Origin: Methyloversatilis discipulorum
GTDB taxonomy: Bacteria > Pseudomonadota > Gammaproteobacteria > Burkholderiales > Rhodocyclaceae
Assembly (NCBI RefSeq): GCF_018780585.1
Contig: NZ_JADMJL010000019.1
Span: 116,780 to 180,779 of the forward strand
Length of the DNA stretch: 64,000 nt
Direction: 5' to 3'
Shown here: positions 1 through 9,195 of the stretch, one piece after another
How the letters are laid out: each line of letters begins with the position of its first letter
Numbering within the stretch: position 1 is the stretch's first letter
Notes under the pieces: model-generated
Databases searched by the model: none
Seen by the model: only the letters and a program-made list of their open reading frames with translations
Told to the model about the DNA's origin: nothing
Program-made: the position numbers and the translations under genes

Positions 1-1
1 G

Positions 2-160
2 AAATTCTCGCTGAACGAAGGCTTCGCAACGCGCGTCACCAGCGCCATGGCCGAGTCGCTCGGCGTCAGTCTTGGGGGCCTGGTGCGCGGCGTCGGCAAT
101 GCGGGCAGTTCGGTGGTGAAGGGTGTGGGCGAGGCCGTCGGCAAGCTGTTCGGCGACTGA
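2..160 (+). CDS. C-terminal end of an unidentified protein (partial)
   Basis: An open frame enters from the left edge and ends in TGA at 158-160, giving the last 52 residues of a protein. The tail is rich in Gly, Val, Ala and Ser, with regularly spaced glycines, and ends in KLFGD. Codon use is GC-rich like the rest of the window, so it looks like a real gene end. I do not recognise the family, and the start lies outside the window. It is convergent with the ohrR-like gene that follows. Confidence 0.55.
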   Translation, partial: KFSLNEGFATRVTSAMAESLGVSLGGLVRGVGNAGSSVVKGVGEAVGKLFGD

Positions 161-195
161 TTGCTGCCCGATCCGCCACGCTTGCCCGGCGTGGA

Positions 196-657
196 TCAGC
201 CCGCCTGTGTCCGCGCCTGTTCCGCGCCCTTGAGCTGTGCGCTCAGGCGCTGCAGTTCGGCCCGCATGCGCGCCATCGCGTCCGGCGGCAGGCCGGACTG
301 ACGGGCGACCTCTGCGTGTACCTCCTCCGCTCTTTCCCGCAGCGCGTGGCCGGCCTCGGTCAGTCGTATTTCGAGCGCCCGCTCGTCGGTGCGATTGCGC
401 GCGCGCGTGAGGTAGCCGCTGGCTTCGAGCCGCTTGAGCAGCGGCGTCAGCGTCGGCGAATCGAGATCCAGCCGTTCGGCCAGTGCCTTCAGCGTCAGTG
501 CATCTTCCTGCCACAGCACCAGCATCACCAGATACTGCGGATAGGTCAGCCCGAGCGCCTTAAGACCCGGCGTGTAACAGCGCGTGATCGCGTGGGCGGC
601 GGCGTACAGGGCGAAACACAGCTGCTGGTCCAGCAGCATCGGGTCGATGAAGGTCAT
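196..657 (-). CDS. ohrR: MarR-family regulator, OhrR type
   Basis: A 153-residue winged-helix repressor. The N-terminus, with the LCFALY motif and LTYPQYLVMLVLW, is the signature of OhrR, the organic-hydroperoxide sensor. Cys14 is the expected peroxidatic sensing cysteine whose oxidation releases DNA. The winged helix spans roughly residues 55-100. A strong GGAGGA ribosome site precedes the ATG. It lies 21 bp after the phoH-like gene on the same strand and is probably cotranscribed with it. OhrR normally controls ohr, encoding a thiol peroxidase, but no ohr is present next to it here. Confidence 0.85.
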   Translation of the reverse strand: MTFIDPMLLDQQLCFALYAAAHAITRCYTPGLKALGLTYPQYLVMLVLWQEDALTLKALAERLDLDSPTLTPLLKRLEASGYLTRARNRTDERALEIRLTEAGHALRERAEEVHAEVARQSGLPPDAMARMRAELQRLSAQLKGAEQARTQAG

Positions 658-678
658 GGCGATGTCCTCCGTGAGGGA

Positions 679-2133
679 TCAGAGCACTTCGGCAGCGTGG
701 TCGGCCAGACGCGAACGCTCGCCGCGCTGCAAGGTGACGTGGCCGCTGTGCGGCCAGCCCTTGAAGCGGTCGACGACATAGGTCAGGCCGGAGCTGCCTT
801 CAGTCAGGTAGGGGGTGTCGATCTGCGCGATGTTGCCCAGGCATACGACCTTGGTGCCGGGGCCCGCGCGCGTGATCAGCGTCTTCATCTGCTTCGGCGT
901 CAGGTTCTGCGCTTCGTCGATGATGAGGAACTTGTTCAGGAAGGTGCGCCCGCGCATGAAGTTCAGCGACTTCACCTTGATGCGGCTGCGAATCAGATCC
1001 ATCGTCGCGGCACGGCCCCATTCGCCTGAGCCATTCGGATCGTCCGTCTTGTTCAGCACGTCCAGATTGTCTTCGAGCGCGCCCATCCACGGCGTCATCT
1101 TCTCTTCCTCGGTACCGGGCAGGAAGCCGATGTCCTCGCCGACCGGCACGGTAACCCGGGTCATGATGATTTCGCTGTAAAGCTTGGTTTCAAGAACCTG
1201 GGTGAGTCCGGCCGCCAGTGTCAGCAGTGTCTTGCCGGTGCCGGCCTGGCCGAGCAGCGTGATGAAGTCCACCTCGGGGTTCATCAGCAGGTTCAGCGCG
1301 AAATTCTGTTCGCGGTTGCGCGCCAGGATGCCCCAGACCGAATTCTTGTGATGGCTGTAGTCGACCAGCGTTTCCAGCACTGCCGTCTTGCCGGCGCGTT
1401 CCCGCACCAGCGCATGGAAGGGCTTGTCCTGCTTGGCGCCGGCTTCCTTGTAGACGAATTCGTTGATCAGCAGATCCGGGCACAGCGGGCCCTTGACCCG
1501 GTACATCGTACGGCCGTTTTCTTTCCACGACTCGAGGTTGCCGCCGTGCTCGTCCCAGAACTTCTCCGGCAGCTCGCGCGTGCCGGTGTAGAGCATGTCG
1601 GTGTCTTCGAGCACCTTGTCGTTGAAGTAATCCTGCGCATGCAGCCCGAGCGCGCGGGCCTTGATGCGCATATTGATGTCCTTCGACACCAGGATGACCT
1701 GACGACCCGGGTGACGTTCGGACAGGTGCATCACCACCGCGATGATCTGGTTGTCCGCCTTGGCGGTGGGCAGCGCGGTCGGCAGCACGCCGTTGATGGC
1801 TTCGGTCTGCAGCAGCAGATGACCGCTGGCGAGCTCACTCGATGCGGCCGCCAGCGGTATGCCTTCGGCGATCTTGTCTTCGGCACCGCTGACGATCTCA
1901 TCGAGCAGGCGGCTCACCTGGCGCGCGTTGCGCGCCACTTCGGTCATGCCCTTCTTGTTGTTGTCCAGTTCTTCGAGCGTCATGATGGGCACGAAGATGT
2001 CGTGTTCCTCGAAACGGAACAGCGATGTCGGGTCGTGCATCAGTACATTGGTGTCGAGGACGAAGAGCTTGGTGGCCGGGGGCGACTTGCGGGAACGGCG
2101 GGCAGGGGCTGCTGCGGGGCGTCGGGTGGCCAT
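679..2133 (-). CDS. PIN domain-PhoH family ATPase
   Basis: A 484-residue cytoplasmic protein. Residues about 22-160 form a PIN nuclease-like domain with VLDTNVLMHD (Asp27). The C-terminal half is a PhoH-type P-loop ATPase with Walker A GQAGTGKT at 295-302 and Walker B LIIDEAQN near 405. PIN-PhoH (PhoH2/YlaK-like) proteins are thought to couple RNA unwinding with RNA cleavage; the substrate here is unknown. The first 20 residues are basic and Ala/Pro-rich. It lies between bcp (48 bp upstream) and ohrR on the same strand, which suggests a stress-related transcription unit. Confidence 0.88.
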   Translation of the reverse strand: MATRRPAAAPARRSRKSPPATKLFVLDTNVLMHDPTSLFRFEEHDIFVPIMTLEELDNNKKGMTEVARNARQVSRLLDEIVSGAEDKIAEGIPLAAASSELASGHLLLQTEAINGVLPTALPTAKADNQIIAVVMHLSERHPGRQVILVSKDINMRIKARALGLHAQDYFNDKVLEDTDMLYTGTRELPEKFWDEHGGNLESWKENGRTMYRVKGPLCPDLLINEFVYKEAGAKQDKPFHALVRERAGKTAVLETLVDYSHHKNSVWGILARNREQNFALNLLMNPEVDFITLLGQAGTGKTLLTLAAGLTQVLETKLYSEIIMTRVTVPVGEDIGFLPGTEEEKMTPWMGALEDNLDVLNKTDDPNGSGEWGRAATMDLIRSRIKVKSLNFMRGRTFLNKFLIIDEAQNLTPKQMKTLITRAGPGTKVVCLGNIAQIDTPYLTEGSSGLTYVVDRFKGWPHSGHVTLQRGERSRLADHAAEVL

Positions 2134-2181
2134 GTGATCCTGTGGGCGTAAAGTCTCGGGTGGTGTCTTGGGTGCAGCGTT

Positions 2182-2634
2182 TCAGAGCGAGCGGACGAAG
2201 GCGAGCACCTCTTCCGCGTGGCCCGGCACCTTCACGCCGCGCCACTCGCGCAGGATAAGGTTGTCCGGACCGATGACGAAAGTGCTGCGTTCCACACCGC
2301 GCACCTGTTTTCCGTACATGTTCTTCATCTTCATCACGCCGAACAGCGTACATGCCGTTTCGTCCGGGTCGGACAGCAGTTCGAAAGGCAGTTCGAGCTT
2401 GGCCTTGAAGTTCTGGTGCGACTTGATGCTGTCGCGCGAAATGCCGACCACGTCGGCGCCGAGCGACTTGAAATCGCCATAGCGGTCGCGGAAGTCCGCA
2501 CTTTCCGTGGTGCAGCCCGGCGTGCTGTCCTTCGGGTAGAAGTAGATCACCAGCGGCTTGCCGGCGGCGGACAGCAGGAAGTCGGTGCCGGAGGTGGAGG
2601 GCAGGGTGAAGTCGTCAGCCCGGATTTCGCTCAT
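2182..2634 (-). CDS. bcp: thioredoxin-dependent peroxiredoxin, Bcp/PrxQ family
   Basis: A 150-residue peroxiredoxin that reduces H2O2 and organic hydroperoxides. The peroxidatic Cys41 lies in STPGCTTE and the fold signature YFYPKDSTPG precedes it. The resolving cysteine that many Bcp proteins carry five residues later is Ala46 here, so the enzyme is probably a 1-Cys type or uses another partner; a further Cys sits in ETACTLFG. It starts 36 bp after the DUF498 gene and precedes phoH, in line with an oxidative-stress theme shared with ohrR. Confidence 0.92.
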   Translation of the reverse strand: MSEIRADDFTLPSTSGTDFLLSAAGKPLVIYFYPKDSTPGCTTESADFRDRYGDFKSLGADVVGISRDSIKSHQNFKAKLELPFELLSDPDETACTLFGVMKMKNMYGKQVRGVERSTFVIGPDNLILREWRGVKVPGHAEEVLAFVRSL

Positions 2635-2670
2635 CGTGTATCGGTCTCCAGTGCATGCAGGAAGGTGCGG

Positions 2671-3207
2671 TCAGGGCGTCGCGTCCGGCAGCAGCAGCGC
2701 GGCAGCCACCGCTCGCCCTTCGGCCACCAGAATGTTGTAGGTGCGGGCTGCGGCGAGGGTGTCCATCACCTCGACGCCGATGCCGGCCTCGATCATCGGC
2801 CGCAGCAGAGAGGGGGGCGGGAAGCGCTGGGTCGGGCCGGTGCCGAGCAGCAGGATCTGCACCGGCAGTGCCGCAAGTTCGGTGAAGTCTTCCGGCTTCA
2901 GGCGGTCGAGGTCGTCGGCGCCCCAGTCTTCGCGCAATTGCTCCGGCGCGATCAGGATGGTGCGCGTGACCCGGCGTTCGCCGATCTGCAGATAGCCGTC
3001 GCCGAAGCCGGTGACCAGCGGAATGGTGGGGCGGGGAGTCTGGTGCAGCTTCACGTCGCGTGGGGTGATGTCCGGGGTGGTTCGCAACTGTATCGTCGTG
3101 GCCGCCAGAACGGTTTTGCCCTGCTTTCGGCGGTCGCTTACAATCATACCTTTTTCGCCTGTCGGCAATGTTGCCAGGGCAGCGGCAAGTGCGTGCGCGC
3201 GCCGCAT
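2671..3207 (-). CDS. Mth938-like (DUF498/NDUFAF3 family) protein
   Basis: The conserved part, from KLHQTPRPTIPLVTGFGDGY onward (about 125 residues), matches the DUF498/Mth938 domain. Members include the mitochondrial complex I assembly factor NDUFAF3; the bacterial function is unclear. The frame is open from ATG at 3207, but the upstream 51 residues do not look like the family and cover the alaA promoter. A GTG at 3054, just before KLHQ, is the more likely start, giving a protein of about 127 residues. It heads the minus-strand run toward bcp. Confidence 0.75.
   Translation of the reverse strand: MRRAHALAAALATLPTGEKGMIVSDRRKQGKTVLAATTIQLRTTPDITPRDVKLHQTPRPTIPLVTGFGDGYLQIGERRVTRTILIAPEQLREDWGADDLDRLKPEDFTELAALPVQILLLGTGPTQRFPPPSLLRPMIEAGIGVEVMDTLAAARTYNILVAEGRAVAAALLLPDATP
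3116..3144 (+). promoter_or_regulatory. sigma70-type promoter for alaA
   Basis: TTGCCC (3116-3121), a 17-bp spacer and TACAAT (3139-3144) form a good housekeeping promoter. It would start transcription near 3151, about 68 bp before the alaA ATG. Confidence 0.6.
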
Positions 3208-3218
3208 AGGTAATCCAC

Positions 3219-4490
3219 ATGTCCCGCCATACGCCCAAAGAGTCTTCCGAGTCCGCCATCGTGCATCCGCCGGTCACCAAGTCGTCCAAGCTCGCCAACG
3301 TCTGTTACGACATCCGCGGCCCCGTCCTCGCCCGTGCACGCCAGATGGAGGAGGACGGCCACCGCATCATCAAGCTCAACATCGGCAATCTCGCGCCTTT
3401 CGGCTTCGATGCGCCGGAAGAGATCGTGCAGGACGTGATCCGCAATCTGCCCGATGCCGCCGGCTACACCGACTCGCGCGGCCTGTTCGCGCCGCGCAAG
3501 GCCATCATGCAGTACTGCCAGGAAAAGAAGATTCCCGGCGTAGGCGTGGACGACATCTTCATCGGCAACGGCGCGTCCGAGCTGATCGTGATGGCGATGC
3601 AGGGTCTGCTCAACACCGGTGACGAGGTGCTGGTGCCGGCGCCCGACTATCCGCTGTGGACCGCCGCGGTGACGCTGGCCGGCGGTACTGCCCGCCATTA
3701 CATCTGCGACGAGGGCGCCGACTGGATGCCCGACCTCAACGACATCCGCTCGAAGATCACGTCGAGCACGCGCGCCATCGTCATCATCAATCCGAACAAT
3801 CCGACCGGCGCGCTGTACTCGGACGATCTGCTGCGCGACCTGGTGCAGATCGCGCGCGAGCACAAGCTCATCGTCTTCGCCGACGAGATCTACGACAAGA
3901 CGCTGTACGACGGCGCGACCCACACCTCGATCGCCTCGCTGGCCGACGATCTGCTGTTCGTCACCTTCAACGGCCTGTCGAAGAACTACCGTGCCTGCGG
4001 CTACCGCGCCGGCTGGATGGTGGTGTCCGGCGACAAGCGCCACGCGCGCGATTACATCGACGGCCTGAACATGCTGGCGTCGATGCGCCTGTGTTCGAAC
4101 GTGCCGGGCCAGTTCGCGATCCAGACGGCGCTCGGCGGCTACCAGAGCATCAACGACCTGATCAAGCCGGGTGGCCGTCTGGCGCGTCAGCGCGACGTGG
4201 CGTGGGAACTGCTCACCGACATTCCGGGCGTGAGTTGCGTCAAGCCGCGCGCTTCGCTCTACCTCTTTCCGAAGCTCGATCCGAAGATCTACCCGATCGA
4301 GGACGACCAGCGCTTCATCCTCGAACTGCTGGAAGAACAACGCGTGCTGCTGGTGCAGGGCACCGGCTTCAACTGGTCGCGCCCGGACCACTTCCGCGTC
4401 GTCTTCCTGCCGCACGAAGACGATCTGCGTGACGCCATCGGCCGCATCGCACGCTTCCTCGACGGCTACCGCAAGCGCCATGGCACTTGA
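3219..4490 (+). CDS. alaA: glutamate-pyruvate aminotransferase AlaA
   Basis: A 423-residue fold-type I PLP aminotransferase very similar to E. coli AlaA along its length (SKLxNVCYDIRGPVL, LNIGN.APFGFDAP, INPNNPTGA, FADEIYDK). The PLP lysine is in FNGLSKNYRACG, near residue 255. It makes L-alanine from pyruvate and glutamate. The first 20 or so residues are a variable extension. A promoter lies upstream, and the downstream GNAT gene overlaps its end by 11 nt, so the two are translationally linked. Confidence 0.93.
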   Translation: MSRHTPKESSESAIVHPPVTKSSKLANVCYDIRGPVLARARQMEEDGHRIIKLNIGNLAPFGFDAPEEIVQDVIRNLPDAAGYTDSRGLFAPRKAIMQYCQEKKIPGVGVDDIFIGNGASELIVMAMQGLLNTGDEVLVPAPDYPLWTAAVTLAGGTARHYICDEGADWMPDLNDIRSKITSSTRAIVIINPNNPTGALYSDDLLRDLVQIAREHKLIVFADEIYDKTLYDGATHTSIASLADDLLFVTFNGLSKNYRACGYRAGWMVVSGDKRHARDYIDGLNMLASMRLCSNVPGQFAIQTALGGYQSINDLIKPGGRLARQRDVAWELLTDIPGVSCVKPRASLYLFPKLDPKIYPIEDDQRFILELLEEQRVLLVQGTGFNWSRPDHFRVVFLPHEDDLRDAIGRIARFLDGYRKRHGT

Positions 4491-4938
4491 GTCGCCGGTG
4501 CTCGAAGTGCTGCGCGTGGCGGGCGCTCGCGCGGTAACGGAACCCGGCTGGCTCGCCAGGGCCGAAACCGTGCATCGCGCGCTGCGCCCGGATCTGCCGG
4601 CCGACTATGCCGGCACGATGCAGGGCATCGTGGCCGACGGTGGCGAGATCGCGGTGGCCGTCGCCGAAGGTGAAGTCGTCGGTGTAACGGTCTTCCGCAG
4701 CTATCGCAACACGTCCTGCGGAGTGTTCTTCTATGTCGATGATCTGGTGACCGACCCGGCAGCGCGCTCGCGCGGCGTCGGCAAGCGGCTGCTCGACTGG
4801 CTGGCGGACGAGGCGAAGGCGCGCGGCGCGACCCGGCTGCGGCTGGATTCCGGCACCCATCGCGTCGATGCGCACCGCTTCTACCATCGCGAAGGCATGC
4901 ACATCGCCTGTTTTCATTTTTCGCGGGATCTGGCCTGA
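4480..4938 (+). CDS. GNAT family N-acetyltransferase
   Basis: A 152-residue single-domain GNAT. The acetyl-CoA loop is in VTDPAARSRGVGKRLLDWL, followed by the usual C-terminal RFYHREGM. The ATG at 4480, eleven bases inside the end of alaA, gives a compact protein beginning MALESPVLEV; an earlier in-frame ATG would only add alaA-overlapping sequence. The substrate is not predictable. Position between alaA and hom suggests an amino-acid-related role, but this is inference. Confidence 0.8.
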   Translation: MALESPVLEVLRVAGARAVTEPGWLARAETVHRALRPDLPADYAGTMQGIVADGGEIAVAVAEGEVVGVTVFRSYRNTSCGVFFYVDDLVTDPAARSRGVGKRLLDWLADEAKARGATRLRLDSGTHRVDAHRFYHREGMHIACFHFSRDLA

Positions 4939-4974
4939 CCGGCCCGCGGCACCCATTACAAGACGAGGGACAGC

Positions 4975-6288
4975 ATGAAACCCATCAACGTAGGCCTGCT
5001 CGGCATCGGCACCGTCGGCGGCGGCACCTGGACGGTGCTCACCCGAAACCAGGAAGAAATCACCCGTCGCGCCGGTCGCCCGATCCAGATCACCGCCGTT
5101 GCCGACCGCGACGTCGAGCGCGCGAAGTCGATGACCGGTGGTGCCGCCCGCGTGACCGGCGACGCCTTCGAGGTGGTGCGTGATCCCAGCATCGACATCG
5201 TGGTCGAGCTGATCGGCGGCTACACCGTGGCCAAGCAGCTGGTGCTGGAGGCGATCGCCAACGGCAAGCACGTGGTCACTGCCAACAAGGCGCTGCTCGC
5301 CGTGCACGGCCAGGAAATCTTCGCCGCGGCGCAGGCCAAGGGCGTCATGGTGGCGTTCGAGGCGGCCGTGGCGGGCGGCATTCCCATCATCAAGGCGGTA
5401 CGCGAAGGGCTGACCGCCAACCGCATCGACTGGATCGCCGGCATCATCAACGGCACCACCAATTACATCCTGTCGGAAATGCGCGACAAAGGTCTCACCT
5501 TTGCCGACGCGCTGGCCGACGCGCAGCGCCTGGGCTATGCCGAAGCCGACCCGACCTTCGACATCGAAGGTGTCGATGCCGCACACAAGATCACGCTGCT
5601 GTCGGCGCTGGCCTTCGGTATCCCGGTGCAGTTCGACCGTGCCCACATCGAGGGCATCACCAAGCTGACCGCCGAGGACATCCGTTACGCCGAGGAACTG
5701 GGCTACCGCATCAAGCTGCTGGGCATCACCAAGCGCAAGGCCGACGGTTTCGAACTGCGCGTGCATCCGACGCTGATCCCGTCCAAGCGCCTGATCGCCA
5801 ACGTCGAAGGCGTGATGAATGCCGTGGTGGTGAAGGGCGACGCGGTGGGCGCGACGCTGTACTACGGCCGCGGCGCAGGTGCCGAACCGACCGCCAGCGC
5901 GGTCATCGCCGATCTGGTCGACGTGACCCGTCTGCACACCGCCGACCCGGAACACCGCGTGCCTCATCTCGCCTTCCGTGCCGATCAGCTATCCGATACC
6001 CCCATCCTGCCGATCAGCGAGGTCGAAAGCGCCTACTACCTGCGCCTGCGCGTGCAGGACAAACCCGGCGTGCTGGCCGACATCACGCGCATCCTCGCCG
6101 ACCAGGGCATCAGCATCGACGCGATGCTGCAGAAGGAACCGTCGGAAGGCGAACAGCAGGCCAACATCATCATGCTGACCCACGTCACCCGCGAGAAGCA
6201 GGTCGACGCGGCCATCGTCCGCATCGAGGCGCTGGACAGCACGGTGGGCGCGGTGACGCGTCTGCGTCTGGAAGAACTGAACGGCTGA
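4975..6288 (+). CDS. hom: homoserine dehydrogenase
   Basis: A 437-residue monofunctional enzyme reducing aspartate semialdehyde to homoserine, at the branch to threonine and methionine. The N-terminal Rossmann motif is GLLGIGTVGGG (residues about 6-16). The catalytic core contains VTANKALLA, GIINGTTNYIL and YAEADPTFDIEG. Residues about 354-430 form an ACT regulatory domain (DKPGVLADITRILADQGISI), so feedback control by threonine is likely. It belongs with thrC, which lies beyond a gene on the other strand. Confidence 0.95.
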   Translation: MKPINVGLLGIGTVGGGTWTVLTRNQEEITRRAGRPIQITAVADRDVERAKSMTGGAARVTGDAFEVVRDPSIDIVVELIGGYTVAKQLVLEAIANGKHVVTANKALLAVHGQEIFAAAQAKGVMVAFEAAVAGGIPIIKAVREGLTANRIDWIAGIINGTTNYILSEMRDKGLTFADALADAQRLGYAEADPTFDIEGVDAAHKITLLSALAFGIPVQFDRAHIEGITKLTAEDIRYAEELGYRIKLLGITKRKADGFELRVHPTLIPSKRLIANVEGVMNAVVVKGDAVGATLYYGRGAGAEPTASAVIADLVDVTRLHTADPEHRVPHLAFRADQLSDTPILPISEVESAYYLRLRVQDKPGVLADITRILADQGISIDAMLQKEPSEGEQQANIIMLTHVTREKQVDAAIVRIEALDSTVGAVTRLRLEELNG

Positions 6289-6309
6289 GCGGACAGGGCG
6301 GGCCGGCGT

Positions 6310-7497
6310 TCAGCCGGCCGGCGCCGGCTCGGCGCTCACCGCGTCGGCCAGTTCGATGCGGTGATACAGCGCCGCCACGACGTCGGTGCGATCCAGCATG
6401 CCGACCAGACGGTCGGCGCCATTGATCACCGGCACCGCCGGCTGACGGCCGGAGGCCAGCGCCTCGGCGGCGTCGGCCACGCTGTCGTTCTGGCGCAGCA
6501 CCAGCACGCCGTCGCGCACCTCGCGCATCATCTGTCCGACCACCTCCGCCTTGTCCGAGTGCGTGTGCGGTGAGCGTGCCAGCAGATGGCGCACGGCTTC
6601 GCCCATCGAGCGATTCGCCTCAGGCGACACCTCGCGCAGGAAGTCCTCCAGCGACAGCAGCCCGATCACCCGTCGGCTGCGGTCGACCACCGGCAGCGTA
6701 TCGACCCGCAGCTTGCGCATCAGCAGCCAGGCGTCCGCCAGCGGCGTTGCGAATTCGACGGCGGGCGCCGTGACGGCGCCATCGATCAGATCGCCGCAGC
6801 GCATGCGATGCACGCGCTTGAAGGCATGCCGCAGTGTGCGCTCGTAGAGATCGACCAGATCGTCCTCGCGAATGTCGAGGAAGCTGTCGATCTCGCCCAG
6901 CGCCGCCTCCAGGTCGCGGTGGGCGATGACGGGCGGCGCCTGATGCATCTGCTGCTGGGCGGCAGGCGGCGTGCCCTGCGGGTAATGGCGGCCGGGGACG
7001 AGATTGTTCACCACCATCACCGCCACCATGATGGCGATCGTGTTCGCCGCCGTCGCCATCAGTGCAGGCTCGATGGCCGCCCCCTGTGCGGCGGCCATGG
7101 CCATGGTCAGCGCCATCGCGCCAGCGGGCGGGTGGATGCAGCGCGCCCAGGCGGTGAGCCAGATCGACGCCGCCAGTGCGACCGCCATCACCCACGGTCC
7201 GGCTGGCAGCCAGTGACCACAGGCGTAGCCCAGCGGCGCGGACAGCAGCAGGCCGCCGATCACCGACCACGGTTGGGCCAGCGGGCTGTGCGGCAGCGCG
7301 AAAAGGATGACGGAGGTCGCGCCCAGCGGCGCCAGGATGCGCTTTTCCTCGGCGCCGAGCGGCAGCACGAAAAGCACGCCCTCGAACAGCAGCAGGCCGA
7401 AGAAGCCGGCGAGCGTGCTGCGCCAGCGTTCTGCGCGGGACAGTGGCGGGGCGTCCGATACCAGATGACGCCGCAGCAGTTCAGTCAGGCCGGTCAT
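6310..7497 (-). CDS. HPP family membrane protein with C-terminal CBS pair
   Basis: About 395 residues from the internal ATG at 7497; an ATG at 7542 would add 15 residues. The N-terminal 170 residues carry several hydrophobic helices and the CIHPPAGAMAL motif that names the HPP family (homologues have been linked to nitrite transport). The C-terminal half holds two CBS domains (about 255-310 and 335-390), which bind adenine nucleotides and often gate transporters. It is transcribed against hom and thrC and separates them. Substrate unknown. Confidence 0.85.
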   Translation of the reverse strand: MTGLTELLRRHLVSDAPPLSRAERWRSTLAGFFGLLLFEGVLFVLPLGAEEKRILAPLGATSVILFALPHSPLAQPWSVIGGLLLSAPLGYACGHWLPAGPWVMAVALAASIWLTAWARCIHPPAGAMALTMAMAAAQGAAIEPALMATAANTIAIMVAVMVVNNLVPGRHYPQGTPPAAQQQMHQAPPVIAHRDLEAALGEIDSFLDIREDDLVDLYERTLRHAFKRVHRMRCGDLIDGAVTAPAVEFATPLADAWLLMRKLRVDTLPVVDRSRRVIGLLSLEDFLREVSPEANRSMGEAVRHLLARSPHTHSDKAEVVGQMMREVRDGVLVLRQNDSVADAAEALASGRQPAVPVINGADRLVGMLDRTDVVAALYHRIELADAVSAEPAPAG

Positions 7498-7660
7498 CGA
7501 GTCGATCCGGGCAAAGCGCGCCAGTCTACCTTCATGCCCCATTGTGGTGCGAACATGTGCCCATAACCACAGCGCACGCTGGCGCGGGCCGGGCAGCGCC
7601 CTGTGCTAGATTAACGCCCCCTGCGCGCGCTCCGCGCGCCGCTTCTCGACCACGAATCCG

Positions 7661-9106
7661 ATGCACGACGCGATGTACTACGTATCCACCCGCGGCCAGG
7701 CGCCGCAGAAGCGCTTCACCGAAATCCTGCTGGGCGGCCTGATGGAAGATGGCGGCCTCGCCATGCCCGTTCAGTACCCGCGGTTTACGGCGACCGATCT
7801 CGAAGCGATGCGCGGCATGGATTACCGCCAGCTCGCCTTCGCCATCCTGTCGCGCTTCGCCGACGACATTCCGGCCGCCGACCTGAAGGCGCTGATCGAC
7901 CGCACCTATACGCCGGAGGTGTATCGCAACACCGTGTCCGGGTCGGATGCGCGCGACATCACGCCGCTGTATACGCTGGAATCCGGCCTGCATCTGCTCG
8001 AACTGTCCAATGGACCGACGCTGGCGTTCAAGGACATGGCGATGCAACTGCTCGGCAATCTGTTCGAGTACGCGCTGGAAAAAAGCGGCCAGCAGCTGAA
8101 CATCTTCGGCGCGACGTCCGGCGACACCGGCTCCAGCGCGGAATACGCGATGCGCGGCAAGCATGGCGTGCGCGTGTTCATGCTGAGCCCGCACGGCAAG
8201 ATGAGCCGCTTCCAGACGGCGCAGATGTTCAGCCTGCAGGATCCGAACATTTTCAACATCGCGGTGCGCGGCGTGTTCGACGACTGCCAGGACATGGTCA
8301 AGGCGGTGTCGAACGATCTCGATTTCAAGTCGAAGTACTGCATCGGCACGGTCAATTCGATCAACTGGGCGCGGGTGTCGGCCCAGGTCGTTTACTACTT
8401 CAAGGGCTATTTCGCGGCGACGAAGCACAACGGCGAAGAGGTGAGCTTCACCGTGCCGTCCGGCAACTTCGGCAACGTGTGCGCCGGCCACATCGCTCGC
8501 ATGATGGGCCTGCCCATCCGTCACCTCGTGGTCGCGACCAACGAGAACGACGTGCTGGACGAGTTCTTCCGCACCGGCGTCTATCGTCCGCGCGCCACCG
8601 CGGAAACGCTGCACACGACCAGCCCTTCGATGGACATTTCCAAGGCCAGCAACTTCGAGCGCTTCATCTACGACCTGACCGGCCGCGATGCGGAGGCGGT
8701 GCGGTCGATGTGGGGCGAGGTCGATCGCGGCCGTCCGTTCGATCTGTCGGCGTCGTCGCTGTTCGGCAAGGTGGCGTCCGAATACGGATTCCAGTCCGGT
8801 GCCAGCAATCATGCGCACCGCGTCGCCACGATGCGGCTGGTCAACGAACGCTGGGGGCGCGCCATCGACACGCACACCGCCGATGGCCTCAAGGTCGCGC
8901 TGGAGCGACGCGAGGCCGGCGTGCCGATGATCGTGCTGGAAACAGCGCTGCCGGCAAAGTTCTCTGAAACCGTGGTCGAGGCCCTGGGCCGCGAGCCAGT
9001 GCGTCCGGCCGGCATGGAGAATCTGGAATCGCTGCCGCAGCGTTTCGAGGTGATGGATGCCGACGTGGCGGCCATGAAGGATTACATCGCGCGCCACGCC
9101 GGCTGA
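7661..9106 (+). CDS. thrC: threonine synthase
   Basis: A 481-residue PLP enzyme converting O-phosphohomoserine to threonine. The PLP lysine is Lys124 in GPTLAFKDMAMQ. The phosphate-binding motif is SGNFGNVCAG, and the YYVSTRGQAP start is typical of the long proteobacterial ThrC class. An alternative ATG at 7673 would begin MYYVSTRG, closer to most homologues. It completes the pathway that hom begins. Confidence 0.95.
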   Translation: MHDAMYYVSTRGQAPQKRFTEILLGGLMEDGGLAMPVQYPRFTATDLEAMRGMDYRQLAFAILSRFADDIPAADLKALIDRTYTPEVYRNTVSGSDARDITPLYTLESGLHLLELSNGPTLAFKDMAMQLLGNLFEYALEKSGQQLNIFGATSGDTGSSAEYAMRGKHGVRVFMLSPHGKMSRFQTAQMFSLQDPNIFNIAVRGVFDDCQDMVKAVSNDLDFKSKYCIGTVNSINWARVSAQVVYYFKGYFAATKHNGEEVSFTVPSGNFGNVCAGHIARMMGLPIRHLVVATNENDVLDEFFRTGVYRPRATAETLHTTSPSMDISKASNFERFIYDLTGRDAEAVRSMWGEVDRGRPFDLSASSLFGKVASEYGFQSGASNHAHRVATMRLVNERWGRAIDTHTADGLKVALERREAGVPMIVLETALPAKFSETVVEALGREPVRPAGMENLESLPQRFEVMDADVAAMKDYIARHAG

Positions 9107-9195
9107 GCGCGGGGGGCGGTCGCCCCACGGATTCAAGACATCCGCCGGCCTGCCGTAGACCCGTACATCGAACTGTGTATGTACGGGGACAACTC

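Noticed and set aside
4369..5967. 532-codon minus-strand open frame antisense to hom and the GNAT gene
   Set aside because: The plus strand encodes clear, complete homologues with catalytic motifs. The antisense text is His/Arg/Gly-rich shadow coding typical of high-GC DNA.
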